Shown here: positions 1 through 6,237 of the stretch, one piece after another
How positions within the stretch are numbered: the first letter of the stretch is position 1
Layout: every line of letters starts with the position of its first letter
Assembly: GCA_050186055.1 (NCBI GenBank)
Contig: JBFWYV010000257.1
Coordinates: forward strand, 1 to 7,192
Source of the DNA: CAMDPA01 sp050186055
GTDB lineage: Bacteria > Pseudomonadota > Alphaproteobacteria > Rhizobiales > Hyphomicrobiaceae
Length of the DNA: 7,192 bases
Direction of reading: 5' to 3'
The notes under the pieces: model-generated
Told to the model about the DNA's origin: nothing
Databases searched by the model: none
Seen by the model: only the letters and a program-made list of their open reading frames with translations
Made by a program: the position numbers and the translations under genes

Positions 1-146
1 TCGGGCTGGACTGCATGTTTGTCGGCCAGGGGATTCATCGCGATGACGTGCTCGCTGGTGGTCGGTTCACCCCGGAGGCACAGCGGCAGCTTCTTGCGGA
101 TGCGGGTGCATCTCCGCTCGCGGCAATGATCGGCGTCAAGTGGTGA
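1..146 (+). CDS. C-terminal end of a probable HAD-superfamily (subfamily IIA, TIGR01459-like) hydrolase, 5' truncated
   Basis: The frame is open from base 3 and stops at TGA 144-146, giving 47 visible residues. They read like the C-terminal end of TIGR01459-type HAD hydrolases: a GLDCMFV strand, a GIHRDD segment, a helix rich in Gln/Leu/Ala, and an Ala-Ala-Met...Lys-Trp terminus. In that family this part belongs to the Rossmann-like core that dephosphorylates small phosphorylated metabolites; the physiological substrate is generally unknown. The catalytic N-terminal Asp motif lies outside the window, so the assignment rests on the tail alone. The next gene on the same strand starts 50 to 115 bp downstream, depending on its start codon, so read-through is possible but not shown. 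It could also be another HAD subfamily. The reading frame is more certain than the family. Confidence 0.55.
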   Translation, partial: GLDCMFVGQGIHRDDVLAGGRFTPEAQRQLLADAGASPLAAMIGVKW

Positions 147-261
147 TGACGGCCATCGCATAGGTTGTTGCTAACTACAGTCCCGTAAATTCTCCGTGAG
201 TGCCTATGGCCGGACGCGCCGGTCGGATAGACTGAGCGCGACGGCCGCAATCGATCCGCGG

Positions 262-1242
262 ATGGACGGCGTGAAGCTCGACCGGGAGACCGACGCTCTC
301 TTGAGCTGGGTGGCATCGCGAAAAGCGACGCCAATGCCTGCGCTGTCGCTGCAGGCTGCCCGCCAGGAGTACAGACGTACGCTATCCAAGACGGAGATCG
401 ATCCGCCGGGGATCGGGCCGGTTCTGGAGCACGTGGTCGGCGGGCCGGGCGGAGCGCTTCCTCTCAGAATATACAACCCCATTGATCGCTGCGACCGTGC
501 CCCGGGCCTCTTGTTCATTCACGGCGGCGGCTGCGTCGTCGGCGATCTCGATACGCACGATACGTTTTGCCGGACGCTGTGCGCGGATGTCGGAGCAGTC
601 GTCGTCGCGGTCGACTACAGGCTCGCGCCGGAGCATCCGTTTCCTGCGGCTGTCGAGGATGGCATGGCGGCCCTGAGCTGGCTGTCTTTGAACGCCGGCA
701 GCCTCGGAATCGATCGCGAGCGGATCGCCATCGCCGGCGACAGTGCCGGCGGCGGTATTGCAGCCGTATCCGTTCACGAGACCAGGGGCCGGCTCGCGGC
801 GCCATTGAAGGCGCAGGTGCTGATTTATCCCGCGCTCGACCTCAAGGCACGGTTGCCGTCGCGGCGGACATTCTCCGAGATCTTTCCGATCCCTGCGGAT
901 TTGATCGACTGGTTCCATAACCAGTATTTCGGCGAGGCGTGGCCACGGACGGATCCGCGCGCGTTTCCGCTCCTCTATCCGGACTATGGAGATCTGCCGC
1001 CGGCGCTGATCGTGACGGCGGGGCATGATCCGCTGCTCGATGAGGCGATCGAGTATGCGGATGTACTCGCGGCCGGCGGTACGGATGTGGATTACTGGTG
1101 TGCGGAAGGGACGATCCACGGTTTCATGAATATGGGCCGTGTATTGCGGACAGCATATCGCTCCGGGAGGGCGCGCATCGCACAATATCTGACCGAGCGG
1201 CTGCGACCGTTGCCGGTGTCCGCAGATGCCGCTCGTAGATAG
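262..1242 (+). CDS. Alpha/beta hydrolase, hormone-sensitive-lipase family (family IV esterase/lipase)
   Basis: This is a carboxylic ester hydrolase of the alpha/beta-hydrolase fold-3 type, probably cytoplasmic, since no signal peptide is seen. From ATG 262 it has 326 residues, normal for the family. Visible motifs are the HGGG oxyanion-hole motif at 87-90, followed by the family-typical GDLDTHD; YRLAPEHPFPAA at about 119-130; the nucleophile elbow GDSAGG at 159-164 (Ser161); the acid in HDPLLDEA (Asp256); and the catalytic His286 in the IHGF motif. The triad is complete. The frame is open back to a GTG at 196. ATG 262 is preferred because MDGVKLDRETDALL matches the usual N-terminus of the family and the 22 extra residues look non-homologous. 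Neither start has a convincing Shine-Dalgarno sequence. It converges on the RidA gene with a 25-bp gap. Its substrate is unknown; an ester or lactone of the neighbouring pathway is possible. Confidence 0.9.
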   Translation: MDGVKLDRETDALLSWVASRKATPMPALSLQAARQEYRRTLSKTEIDPPGIGPVLEHVVGGPGGALPLRIYNPIDRCDRAPGLLFIHGGGCVVGDLDTHDTFCRTLCADVGAVVVAVDYRLAPEHPFPAAVEDGMAALSWLSLNAGSLGIDRERIAIAGDSAGGGIAAVSVHETRGRLAAPLKAQVLIYPALDLKARLPSRRTFSEIFPIPADLIDWFHNQYFGEAWPRTDPRAFPLLYPDYGDLPPALIVTAGHDPLLDEAIEYADVLAAGGTDVDYWCAEGTIHGFMNMGRVLRTAYRSGRARIAQYLTERLRPLPVSADAARR

Positions 1243-1267
1243 GCCGATACGACGGGCGGTGATGCTG

Positions 1268-1705
1268 CTACGCCTTCTTGGGCAAAGCCACGATCATATC
1301 GAGCTCGACACGTGCGCCGGGCGATGAGAGCTGATTGACGCAGATCGTTGTGGACGCCGGTTGCCATGCGCCGAAGTATTTCGCCATGGCGCGATGGATG
1401 CCGTCGAAATCGCGGATATCGATCATGTACTTCGTGACTTTGACGACGTCGGACCATCTCGCGCCGACATCGTCCATCACCATCTTGATGTTCTCCATCG
1501 CCCGGCGCGTCTGCTCTTCGATGTCGCAGGGATGGTCGTGCTGGCCGGGGACGTGGGGATGGTCGTGATAAAGTGGCGAAGGCGTTGCGCCGGATACGAA
1601 CATCAGATCGCAGGCCCCGACGATTTTCACCGCCGGCGCATAGGGCATGCGATGGGCGTCCTCGGGCCTCGGTTGAACGAGCTCAAGATTGTGGCTGGCA
1701 GACAT
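1268..1705 (-). CDS. RidA/YjgF/UK114-family protein (putative enamine/imine deaminase or related hydrolase)
   Basis: 145 residues, slightly longer than classic RidA proteins (about 130). The family signature is clear: LMFVSGATP at 34-42, a long helix EEQTRRAMENIKMV at about 63-76, DVVKVTKYMIDIRDF at 86-100, and the C-terminal SSPGARVELDMI. Arg132 and Glu134 there correspond to the conserved Arg and Glu that bind the carboxylate substrate and position water in RidA. Family members form trimers and hydrolyse reactive 2-aminoacrylate-type imines; some paralogues serve specific catabolic pathways. A His-rich loop at about 46-60 (His47, 49, 51, 56, 58 and Cys60) lies between the first strands and accounts for the extra length. 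The start ATG 1705-1703 is preceded by GGGAG at good spacing. It is the last gene of the minus-strand set and lies 143 bp after the membrane-protein gene. The context suggests a dedicated pathway enzyme rather than housekeeping RidA, but that is inference. Confidence 0.88.
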   Translation of the reverse strand: MSASHNLELVQPRPEDAHRMPYAPAVKIVGACDLMFVSGATPSPLYHDHPHVPGQHDHPCDIEEQTRRAMENIKMVMDDVGARWSDVVKVTKYMIDIRDFDGIHRAMAKYFGAWQPASTTICVNQLSSPGARVELDMIVALPKKA

Positions 1706-1803
1706 TGCAGGGCTCCCGTGTGCGTTGAAAGGCTTGGCGCGCGATCCCGGTCTTGCGGCCGAACAGGATCGATATTACGCCCTGAACGGGATCGGGAGCG
1801 CAA

Positions 1804-1825
1804 GTCTCCCGGCGCCGGGGGAGAC
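1804..1825 (-). other. Perfect 7-bp inverted repeat between the permease and ridA-like genes (hairpin; possible attenuator or weak terminator)
   Basis: GTCTCCC (1804-1810) and GGGAGAC (1819-1825) are perfect inverted arms around an 8-nt centre that contains GGCGCC, so a strong GC-rich hairpin can form in the 143-bp gap. Reading the minus strand, no U-tract follows, so it is not a canonical intrinsic terminator for the permease transcript. It could partly reduce read-through or stabilise an mRNA end before ridA. On the plus strand a T6 run lies at about 1841-1846, too far away to be its tail. Only the dyad itself is certain. Confidence 0.4.
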
Positions 1826-1848
1826 AGACGGCGGCCTGCTTTTTTCGC

Positions 1849-3180
1849 TCAGGGTCCCAGGAAGAAATGATTGAGCAGCACCAGGCATGTGAGTGCAGCC
1901 GTGCCGTAGACGACGACGAATTTCAGGTTTTCGCCATACGACAGTTGCGGCATCGGTACCCTGAACATCGCGCTGGCGCCTGCCACCGACACGGCGGTGA
2001 TGCCGACCATCGAGGCGAAGGTCCAGCCGAGCAGGGCGGATTGCATCGTGATCACGCCCGCGACGCCGCCAGAGAGCGGCACCAGGAGGACGAGCAGAAC
2101 CGTGATCGAGACGATCTGATGGATCCCGATCAACGATGTAGCGGCCACGATGACGGTGAGCAGCACGATGTAGCTTTCATGGGGAAGCTGCAGGGCCGTG
2201 ATCATGCCGGGTACGCCGGCGTCGCCGAGCGCCTTTTCCAGAACGCGGCCGAGCGCCAGCGAAAGCGTGACGAGCGCGACCTCGTCGCTGACCCCGCCGA
2301 TGCCCCGATAGACGGCCCCGACGGCGGAGACGAGTGCCGTGCGGCTGGTCATCAGGATGGCCGCCGCACAAAGCACCGGCGTGCAGGCGATGACGGCGTC
2401 CAGCGTCGACAGCGTGGTGAAGCTTGCGACGACGGCGATGACGACGGCGCATATTGCGACCGGCGGAATGATGGGCGCCAGTCCGGCCGTGGCCTGCCAC
2501 AAGCGTTTCAGTCCCATGCCGCGCGCGAACATGAGCTGGGCGAGCATGAGGCCCAACACAGCAAGCGGCAGTCCGGTTGCGAGCACCTGCCATAACGGGA
2601 CCGCGGGCAGGTACTGATAGACCACGGCCATCGCAATCCAGAAAGGCGACCATAACGGTGCCAGGCAGAGCCCGCGCTGCGACGACTCTGCTGCAGCAAG
2701 ACGCTCGGCGTCCGATGCATCCTTGTCCTGGATGGGCGCCAGCACGGCGAGAGCGCCAACGACGAGCACCGCGCCGATCAGGTGCGCGCCGATCAGGAAC
2801 GCGCTCGACTGCTGGGCTGGCGTGATGGTCTTGAAAAGATCGCGCGCCGTGCCCGTCTCCGGCCTGCGGTCGGCAGTGGCGCGCAAGACCCGGATGGTCC
2901 CGAAGAAGGCGGCGAAGCTGACGGCGCCGTCGAGCGCCAGGACGAGCCTCCACCACTCGCGGGTTACCGCCGCAAGGACAAGGGCCAGTGTACCGAGGAT
3001 CGAGCAGAGGATCAGTGTGCGCCGGTGAACTCTGGTTACTGCGGCGAGCAGGAAGGCGGCCATCAGGATGGCGCCGACCGGTGGCGGCGCGGCCGCGGGC
3101 CAGACCAGCCGCACGATGACGACGGCCCAGGCCAGCAACAGGAACAGGTCGGGGCGCGCGAGCCGGCGGGCGAACTTCAT
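1849..3180 (-). CDS. Polytopic inner-membrane protein, putative transporter (ion-transporter-superfamily-like permease)
   Basis: 443 residues from ATG 3180, with roughly 12-14 hydrophobic segments. Clear ones (numbered from this start) lie at about 11-28, 35-50, 56-73, 125-148, 176-190, 194-218, 236-255, 260-278, 337-353, 356-376, 380-400 and 418-438. The N-terminus carries positive charges (MKFARRLARPD) before the first helix, and basic loops occur at about 100-115 and 220-227. A long hydrophilic loop at 149-171 contains many Asp, Glu and Lys residues. The topology resembles permeases of the ion-transporter superfamily (TRAP-DctM, CitM or ArsB-like), but I see no decisive family motif, so the substrate is unknown. 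Another ATG lies 10 codons upstream (3210); 3180 is preferred because GGAG sits 8 nt before it. Lying between an aromatic monooxygenase and a RidA gene, it is a candidate uptake or efflux system for the pathway compound. Confidence 0.75.
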   Translation of the reverse strand: MKFARRLARPDLFLLLAWAVVIVRLVWPAAAPPPVGAILMAAFLLAAVTRVHRRTLILCSILGTLALVLAAVTREWWRLVLALDGAVSFAAFFGTIRVLRATADRRPETGTARDLFKTITPAQQSSAFLIGAHLIGAVLVVGALAVLAPIQDKDASDAERLAAAESSQRGLCLAPLWSPFWIAMAVVYQYLPAVPLWQVLATGLPLAVLGLMLAQLMFARGMGLKRLWQATAGLAPIIPPVAICAVVIAVVASFTTLSTLDAVIACTPVLCAAAILMTSRTALVSAVGAVYRGIGGVSDEVALVTLSLALGRVLEKALGDAGVPGMITALQLPHESYIVLLTVIVAATSLIGIHQIVSITVLLVLLVPLSGGVAGVITMQSALLGWTFASMVGITAVSVAGASAMFRVPMPQLSYGENLKFVVVYGTAALTCLVLLNHFFLGP

Positions 3181-3318
3181 TCCGCCGGCTCCGGAGATGT
3201 CAACGGGCATGCAGGACGTCGAAACGGCACGCGTTGGTCCCGGCGCGAGGGGCCGATATCAGCGTGATTCATTGAGTTATGGTCTCCGACTGCGGCAAGT
3301 GCGGCCACCCCTGCAGAT

Positions 3319-3346
3319 GCGCGCTCGAGAGCAGCAGCGCGCTCGA
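3319..3346. repeat. Short direct repeat GCGCGCTCGA x2 upstream of the permease gene
   Basis: GCGCGCTCGA occurs at 3319-3328 and again at 3337-3346, an 18-bp period, within the 200-bp gap between the monooxygenase stop and the permease start. Each copy contains the self-complementary GCGCGC, and the first runs into CTCGAG. Two same-face half-sites upstream of a transport gene could be a regulator's operator, but chance recurrence in GC-rich DNA is also possible. No convincing -35/-10 pair was found in this gap on the minus strand. Confidence 0.35.
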
Positions 3347-3380
3347 ATACAGAGCAGGTCCCATCGGAAGGCGCAGTCGC

Positions 3381-4577
3381 TCAGATCTCCACTTTCGTTG
3401 CATCGTACTCGAACAGCCAGTCGTAGCGTAGTCGCACTTTGTCTGGCTGCCATTCGCGATCCACATAGCTTATCGCTTCGACAGGGTCGGCGAGCGTCGG
3501 ATTGTGGAAGCGTCTTCCGCTGGCCACGGAGCCGTTGACGATCTCGGTCGTGCGGGGGATGCGCGCCGTCTCGTAGCGCTTCAGCGCTTCGCTCGTATCG
3601 CTGTATGCATCGAGGCACCGCGCAAGAACGACGCCGTCTTCCAGTGCGGAGTTGGCCCCCTGTGCGAGGAACGGCAGCATCGGATGGCAGGCATCGCCGA
3701 CCAGCGTCACACGCCCTTTCGTCCACGCCGGCATCGGCTCACGCCCGATCAGCGCCCATTTGTAGGGTTGATCGACCTTGGAAATGATCTCGTGGACCAA
3801 TGGATGCCAACGCGGGAAATCGGCGGCGCACTCCGCCTTCGAGCCCTTCTCCGTCCAGGATTCGACCTTCCAGTCGTCGCGTTCGCCGAAGCCGACGAAG
3901 TTCAGGATCTCGCCGCGCCTCAGCGGATAGGTGATCACGTGTCCGCCCGGACCGACCCAGTTGGTCCCGACAGGCTGGCGCAATTCCTCCGGCAAAGCCT
4001 GCATCGGCGCCAATCCGCGCCAGCAGATGATGCCCATGAATTCCGGCCTGCCGGCTTCGAACAGTTGCTGCCTGATGGTGGAATGCACGCCATCGGCGCC
4101 GATCAGAACGTCGCCGGTCGCCTGCCCGCCCTCTGCAAGTCTCAATGTCACCTTGGCGCCGTCGTCATCGAAGCCGGTTACGCGGCGGCCCGCGCTGATG
4201 GCTGCCGGGTCAAGCTCGAGAACCGCGCGCATCAGCGCGCGATGCATGTCACCGCGATGCACGAACCAATACGGCGCGCCGAACCGCGTGATCGAGTCGG
4301 CGCCCAGATCGAACAGCTTCCATGTCTGTCCGGTGTTCCAGATCCGGACGATCTTCAATGCGGCCGGACATACCACCTGCTCCATCGCCTGGCGCAGACC
4401 GAGTGCGATCAGCAGGCGGGAGCCGTTGGCGGCGATCTGCACGCCCGCACCCACCTCCATCAGCTCGGGCGCCTGCTCGTAGACGCGAACGGTGAAGCCG
4501 CGCTGCAGCAGCGCCAGCGCTGTCGTAAGGCCGCCGATGCCGGCTCCGGCAATGAGGATATGAGGCTTTGCTGCCAT
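3381..4577 (-). CDS. FAD-dependent aromatic monooxygenase (class A flavoprotein hydroxylase; salicylate/hydroxybenzoate hydroxylase-like)
   Basis: 398 residues, the usual size for single-component class A flavoprotein monooxygenases, which use NAD(P)H and O2 to hydroxylate an activated aromatic ring in the cytoplasm. All three fingerprints are present: the Rossmann GxGxxG motif GAGIGG at 11-16, ending near Glu35; the DG motif GADGVHSTIR at 160-169; and the GD motif GDACHP at 294-299, followed by PFLAQGANSALEDG. The GAGVQIAANGSRLL stretch near 43-56 is typical of salicylate 1-hydroxylase, 3-hydroxybenzoate 6-hydroxylase and 6-hydroxynicotinate 3-monooxygenase relatives, and these cannot be told apart by eye. 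The start ATG 4577-4575 has GGAG about 10 nt upstream. It lies 28 bp after the LLM gene on the same strand, so co-transcription is very likely. No truncation or missing motif is seen. The substrate is probably a phenolic or heteroaromatic acid, by inference. Confidence 0.9.
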   Translation of the reverse strand: MAAKPHILIAGAGIGGLTTALALLQRGFTVRVYEQAPELMEVGAGVQIAANGSRLLIALGLRQAMEQVVCPAALKIVRIWNTGQTWKLFDLGADSITRFGAPYWFVHRGDMHRALMRAVLELDPAAISAGRRVTGFDDDGAKVTLRLAEGGQATGDVLIGADGVHSTIRQQLFEAGRPEFMGIICWRGLAPMQALPEELRQPVGTNWVGPGGHVITYPLRRGEILNFVGFGERDDWKVESWTEKGSKAECAADFPRWHPLVHEIISKVDQPYKWALIGREPMPAWTKGRVTLVGDACHPMLPFLAQGANSALEDGVVLARCLDAYSDTSEALKRYETARIPRTTEIVNGSVASGRRFHNPTLADPVEAISYVDREWQPDKVRLRYDWLFEYDATKVEI

Positions 4578-4605
4578 GTCGGTGGTGCTCCGGATTGTGC
4601 GGGAG

Positions 4606-5631
4606 TCAAGCGGGCTGGGGCATTTCGGAGAGTGCTGGCATGATGTGGTCCCTGAAGAGCTGGACGGAGCGGCTCGATTCTTCCAGCGTCAGGTCTCCGA
4701 ACGCGAAGCGCGCGAGGGCGTAGTTGGCGCCGACCGCCGATATCTCCCGCAGATAGAAGTCGCGCACGGCCGCGGGCGATCCGGCGATGCCGTAACCCAT
4801 CGCCTGGAGCGCGGCAAAGGTCTCGGGATACGCAGCATTGTTGGGTTTGCTGTTGCGCAGTTTCCAGAGCTTGTAGAAGCTGTCCCGCCAGACCCGATAG
4901 GCGCGCTCGGCAATGCGGCTTGCTTCTGCGTCGGTGTCGGCGATGACGCAGTGCCGGTTGAGGCCGAGAAGCGGCATTGCCTTGGCCTTCTTTCCGAGGA
5001 GGCCCCACTCCGTCCTGAACCGCTCGAAGATCGGCGTCACGAGCGGGGCCGGAGCATTGCAGACGAGATTGATGGCGCGCCTGGCGGCCCACGCCCCGGC
5101 TTCCTCGTGTCCGGCGCCGTAGAACAGGCGCGGGTAGGGCTTCTGCAGCGGCAGGATCTCGATCGGGCTCCTGTTGAAGGAGTGAAAGCGCCCCTCGTAG
5201 GTCAAGGTCTCGTTTTGAAGAGCGGCGAGGACGATGTCGAGGCTCTCTTCATAACGCGCCCTGGCTTCCGCCGGATCGACACCGAAATATTCGATCTCGA
5301 AGCGGGATGCGCCGCGCCCGAAACCGATATCGAGACGTCCGCCGCTCATATGGTCGAGCATGGCGATCTCTTCTGCGATCCGCAGCGGGTGGTAGAGCGG
5401 AAGCGGATAGACGAGGGGGCCAAACCGGAGATGTCGCGTGCGCTGAGCGACCGCTGCGAGGAAGATCCCCGGGGACGGCGCCATGCCGAGCGGCGTCGAA
5501 TGATGCTCTGCCAGGTGATAGGCGTGGAAGCCCGCGGCCTCGTAGGCTTCGATCAGCCGGAGGCGCTGCTCGTATTGCTGTTGCAGGGGGACACAAGACC
5601 GGTCCAGATGGTCGAAGACTCCGAACTCCAT
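4606..5631 (-). CDS. LLM-class flavin-dependent oxidoreductase (luciferase-like monooxygenase)
   Basis: 341 residues, a full-length luciferase-like TIM-barrel protein. Group members use reduced FMN (or F420 in some lineages) to insert oxygen into organic substrates; FMNH2 usually comes from a separate flavin reductase, and none is visible here. Recognisable blocks are MEFGVFDHLD at 1-10, AYHLAEHHS at 37-45, PSPGIFLAAVAQRT at 52-65, GPLVYPLPLYHPLRIAEEIA at 71-90, MLDHMSGGRLDIGFGRG at 91-107, and the C-terminal GSPAAVRDFY at 284-293, which typically helps bind the flavin phosphate. The ATG at 5631-5629 is chosen because the family start (M-x-F-G-V-F) begins right there; a GGGGAAA stretch lies about 12 nt upstream. 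It is the first gene of the minus-strand set, and its upstream region holds a strong dyad at 5682-5707. The pairing with a class A hydroxylase points to a two-step oxidative pathway; the substrate is unknown. Confidence 0.92.
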   Translation of the reverse strand: MEFGVFDHLDRSCVPLQQQYEQRLRLIEAYEAAGFHAYHLAEHHSTPLGMAPSPGIFLAAVAQRTRHLRFGPLVYPLPLYHPLRIAEEIAMLDHMSGGRLDIGFGRGASRFEIEYFGVDPAEARARYEESLDIVLAALQNETLTYEGRFHSFNRSPIEILPLQKPYPRLFYGAGHEEAGAWAARRAINLVCNAPAPLVTPIFERFRTEWGLLGKKAKAMPLLGLNRHCVIADTDAEASRIAERAYRVWRDSFYKLWKLRNSKPNNAAYPETFAALQAMGYGIAGSPAAVRDFYLREISAVGANYALARFAFGDLTLEESSRSVQLFRDHIMPALSEMPQPA

Positions 5632-5681
5632 GCGACGACGTTTCCCCGTTTGGACCCGGCCATTGTTTCGGGCGATCTTAG

Positions 5682-5707
5682 CGCACCGGGCGCCGGCGCC
5701 TAGTGCG
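5682..5707. promoter_or_regulatory. 26-bp imperfect palindrome upstream of the LLM oxidoreductase gene, candidate operator
   Basis: The left half CGCACCGGGCGCC (5682-5694) and the reverse complement of the right half, CGCACTAGGCGCC (5695-5707), match at 11 of 13 positions with no gap. The outer arms are CGCAC and GTGCG, and the core is GGCGCC twice. It lies 51-76 bp upstream of the LLM start codon, a normal place for a dimeric repressor or activator, or for a hairpin in the leader RNA. No regulator gene is present in the window. GC-rich sequence makes GGCGCC itself unremarkable; the symmetric outer arms are the informative part. Confidence 0.45.
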
Positions 5708-5735
5708 ATGATCAGACATTCGCCACATCATGCCC

Positions 5736-6140
5736 TCAGCCGTTATGGCCGCGTCTACCTACGTCAAGTCTCCGCATGCTCACTGCCCGCGGTGAGCCAC
5801 GTGGATGGCCGCCGTTGTCCGGGGCCGACGTTGCCACGTCGTCCCGGCGCGGCCATGACGGACTTTCGTGGGGCTGGTTCCTTGCCTCTTCTCAGCCGTC
5901 ACGGCCACGAAGGTGGCCGCCTACGACAAGCTTCCGCTTGCTCGGTGCCCGCGGCAAGCCACGTGGATGGCCGCCGATCCCCGATCCGACGTTGTCACGC
6001 CGTCCCGGCCGAGGCCATGACGTCCTATCGTGGATCGACAATCTCACCTCCGCACCGTCACGGCCACGAAGGTGGCCGCCTACGGCAAGTATCCGCCTGC
6101 TCCGTGCCCGCGATGCGCCGCGGCGGCGGCCGCCTGTGAC
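5736..6140. repeat. Tandem intergenic repeat array, about 2.6 units of 156-160 bp with internal palindromes
   Basis: Unit A starts near 5736 (TCAGCCGT), unit B at 5892 and a partial unit C near 6051. B and C share a 35-base stretch (5896-5930 and 6055-6089) with one mismatch. It contains the hairpin GGCCACgaagGTGGCC. A and B share TGCCCGCGG, then CCACGTGGATGGCCGCCG (5797 and 5959), CGACGTTG, GGCCATGACG (5851 and 6013) and TCGTGG, at a period of 161-162. The ACGTGGATGGCC and GGCCATGACG ends are imperfect inverted repeats of each other, so each full unit can fold as a REP-like element. Unit A lacks the GGCCACGAAGGTGGCC hairpin. These resemble the dispersed palindromic intergenic repeats common in Bradyrhizobium-type genomes. 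Frames open through the array encode repeated Arg/Pro/Trp-rich peptides and are taken as non-coding. Confidence 0.8.
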
Positions 6141-6181
6141 AACCAGCATGGCGAATTCAGAACCGGAACGAGAACCTCGCA

Positions 6182-6210
6182 TTGACGCCGGATCACGGTG
6201 CCCATATGGA
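6182..6210 (+). promoter_or_regulatory. Candidate sigma-70-type promoter for the cupin gene
   Basis: TTGACG (6182-6187) is a good -35 element. With a 17-bp spacer it is followed by TATGGA (6205-6210), a mediocre -10 element. Transcription would start near 6217, leaving a leader of about 20 nt that contains the Shine-Dalgarno sequence. The position just after the repeat array fits, but the weak -10 keeps confidence low. Confidence 0.35.
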
Positions 6211-6223
6211 CGAGGGAAAGTTG

Positions 6224-6232
6224 AGGAGGAGG
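6224..6232 (+). promoter_or_regulatory. Strong ribosome binding site that sets the cupin start
   Basis: AGGAGGAGG at 6224-6232 lies 5 nt before ATG 6238, with its first AGGAG core 9 nt away. It is the strongest anti-Shine-Dalgarno match seen at a start codon here and decides in favour of ATG 6238 over the much longer open frame that extends back through the repeats to 5776. Confidence 0.85.
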
Positions 6233-6237
6233 CACCC

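Noticed and set aside
382..1185. 267-codon minus-strand open frame within the hydrolase gene
   Set aside because: The plus strand has the complete HGGG, GDSAGG, Asp and His set; the antisense frame is Arg-rich and featureless.
1772..1803. Promoter for ridA on the minus strand (TTGCGC with TAATAT)
   Set aside because: The spacer is 20 bp, too long for a normal sigma-70 promoter, and the -35 element is poor.
1867..2595. 242-codon plus-strand open frame opposite the permease gene
   Set aside because: Its product is rich in Asp, Arg, Gly and His with no recognisable domain, which is typical of the antisense frame of a GC-rich membrane-protein gene. The minus-strand product has clear hydrophobic segments.
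3504..4643. 379-codon plus-strand open frame opposite the FAD monooxygenase
   Set aside because: The minus strand carries all three flavoprotein fingerprints in order; the plus-strand product shows no domain.
4576..5703. 375-codon plus-strand open frame opposite the LLM gene
   Set aside because: It mirrors a gene with unmistakable luciferase-family blocks; the antisense product has no family features.
5736..6140. CRISPR array
   Set aside because: Units are about 156-160 bp and diverged along their length, with no short identical repeats separated by unique spacers of even size, and no cas genes are present.
5776..6237. Long in-frame N-terminal extension of the cupin protein through the repeat array
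   Set aside because: The extension translates to repeated Arg/Pro/Trp-rich peptides caused by the DNA repeats, with no cupin homology. ATG 6238 has an excellent ribosome binding site and begins a normal-length cupin.
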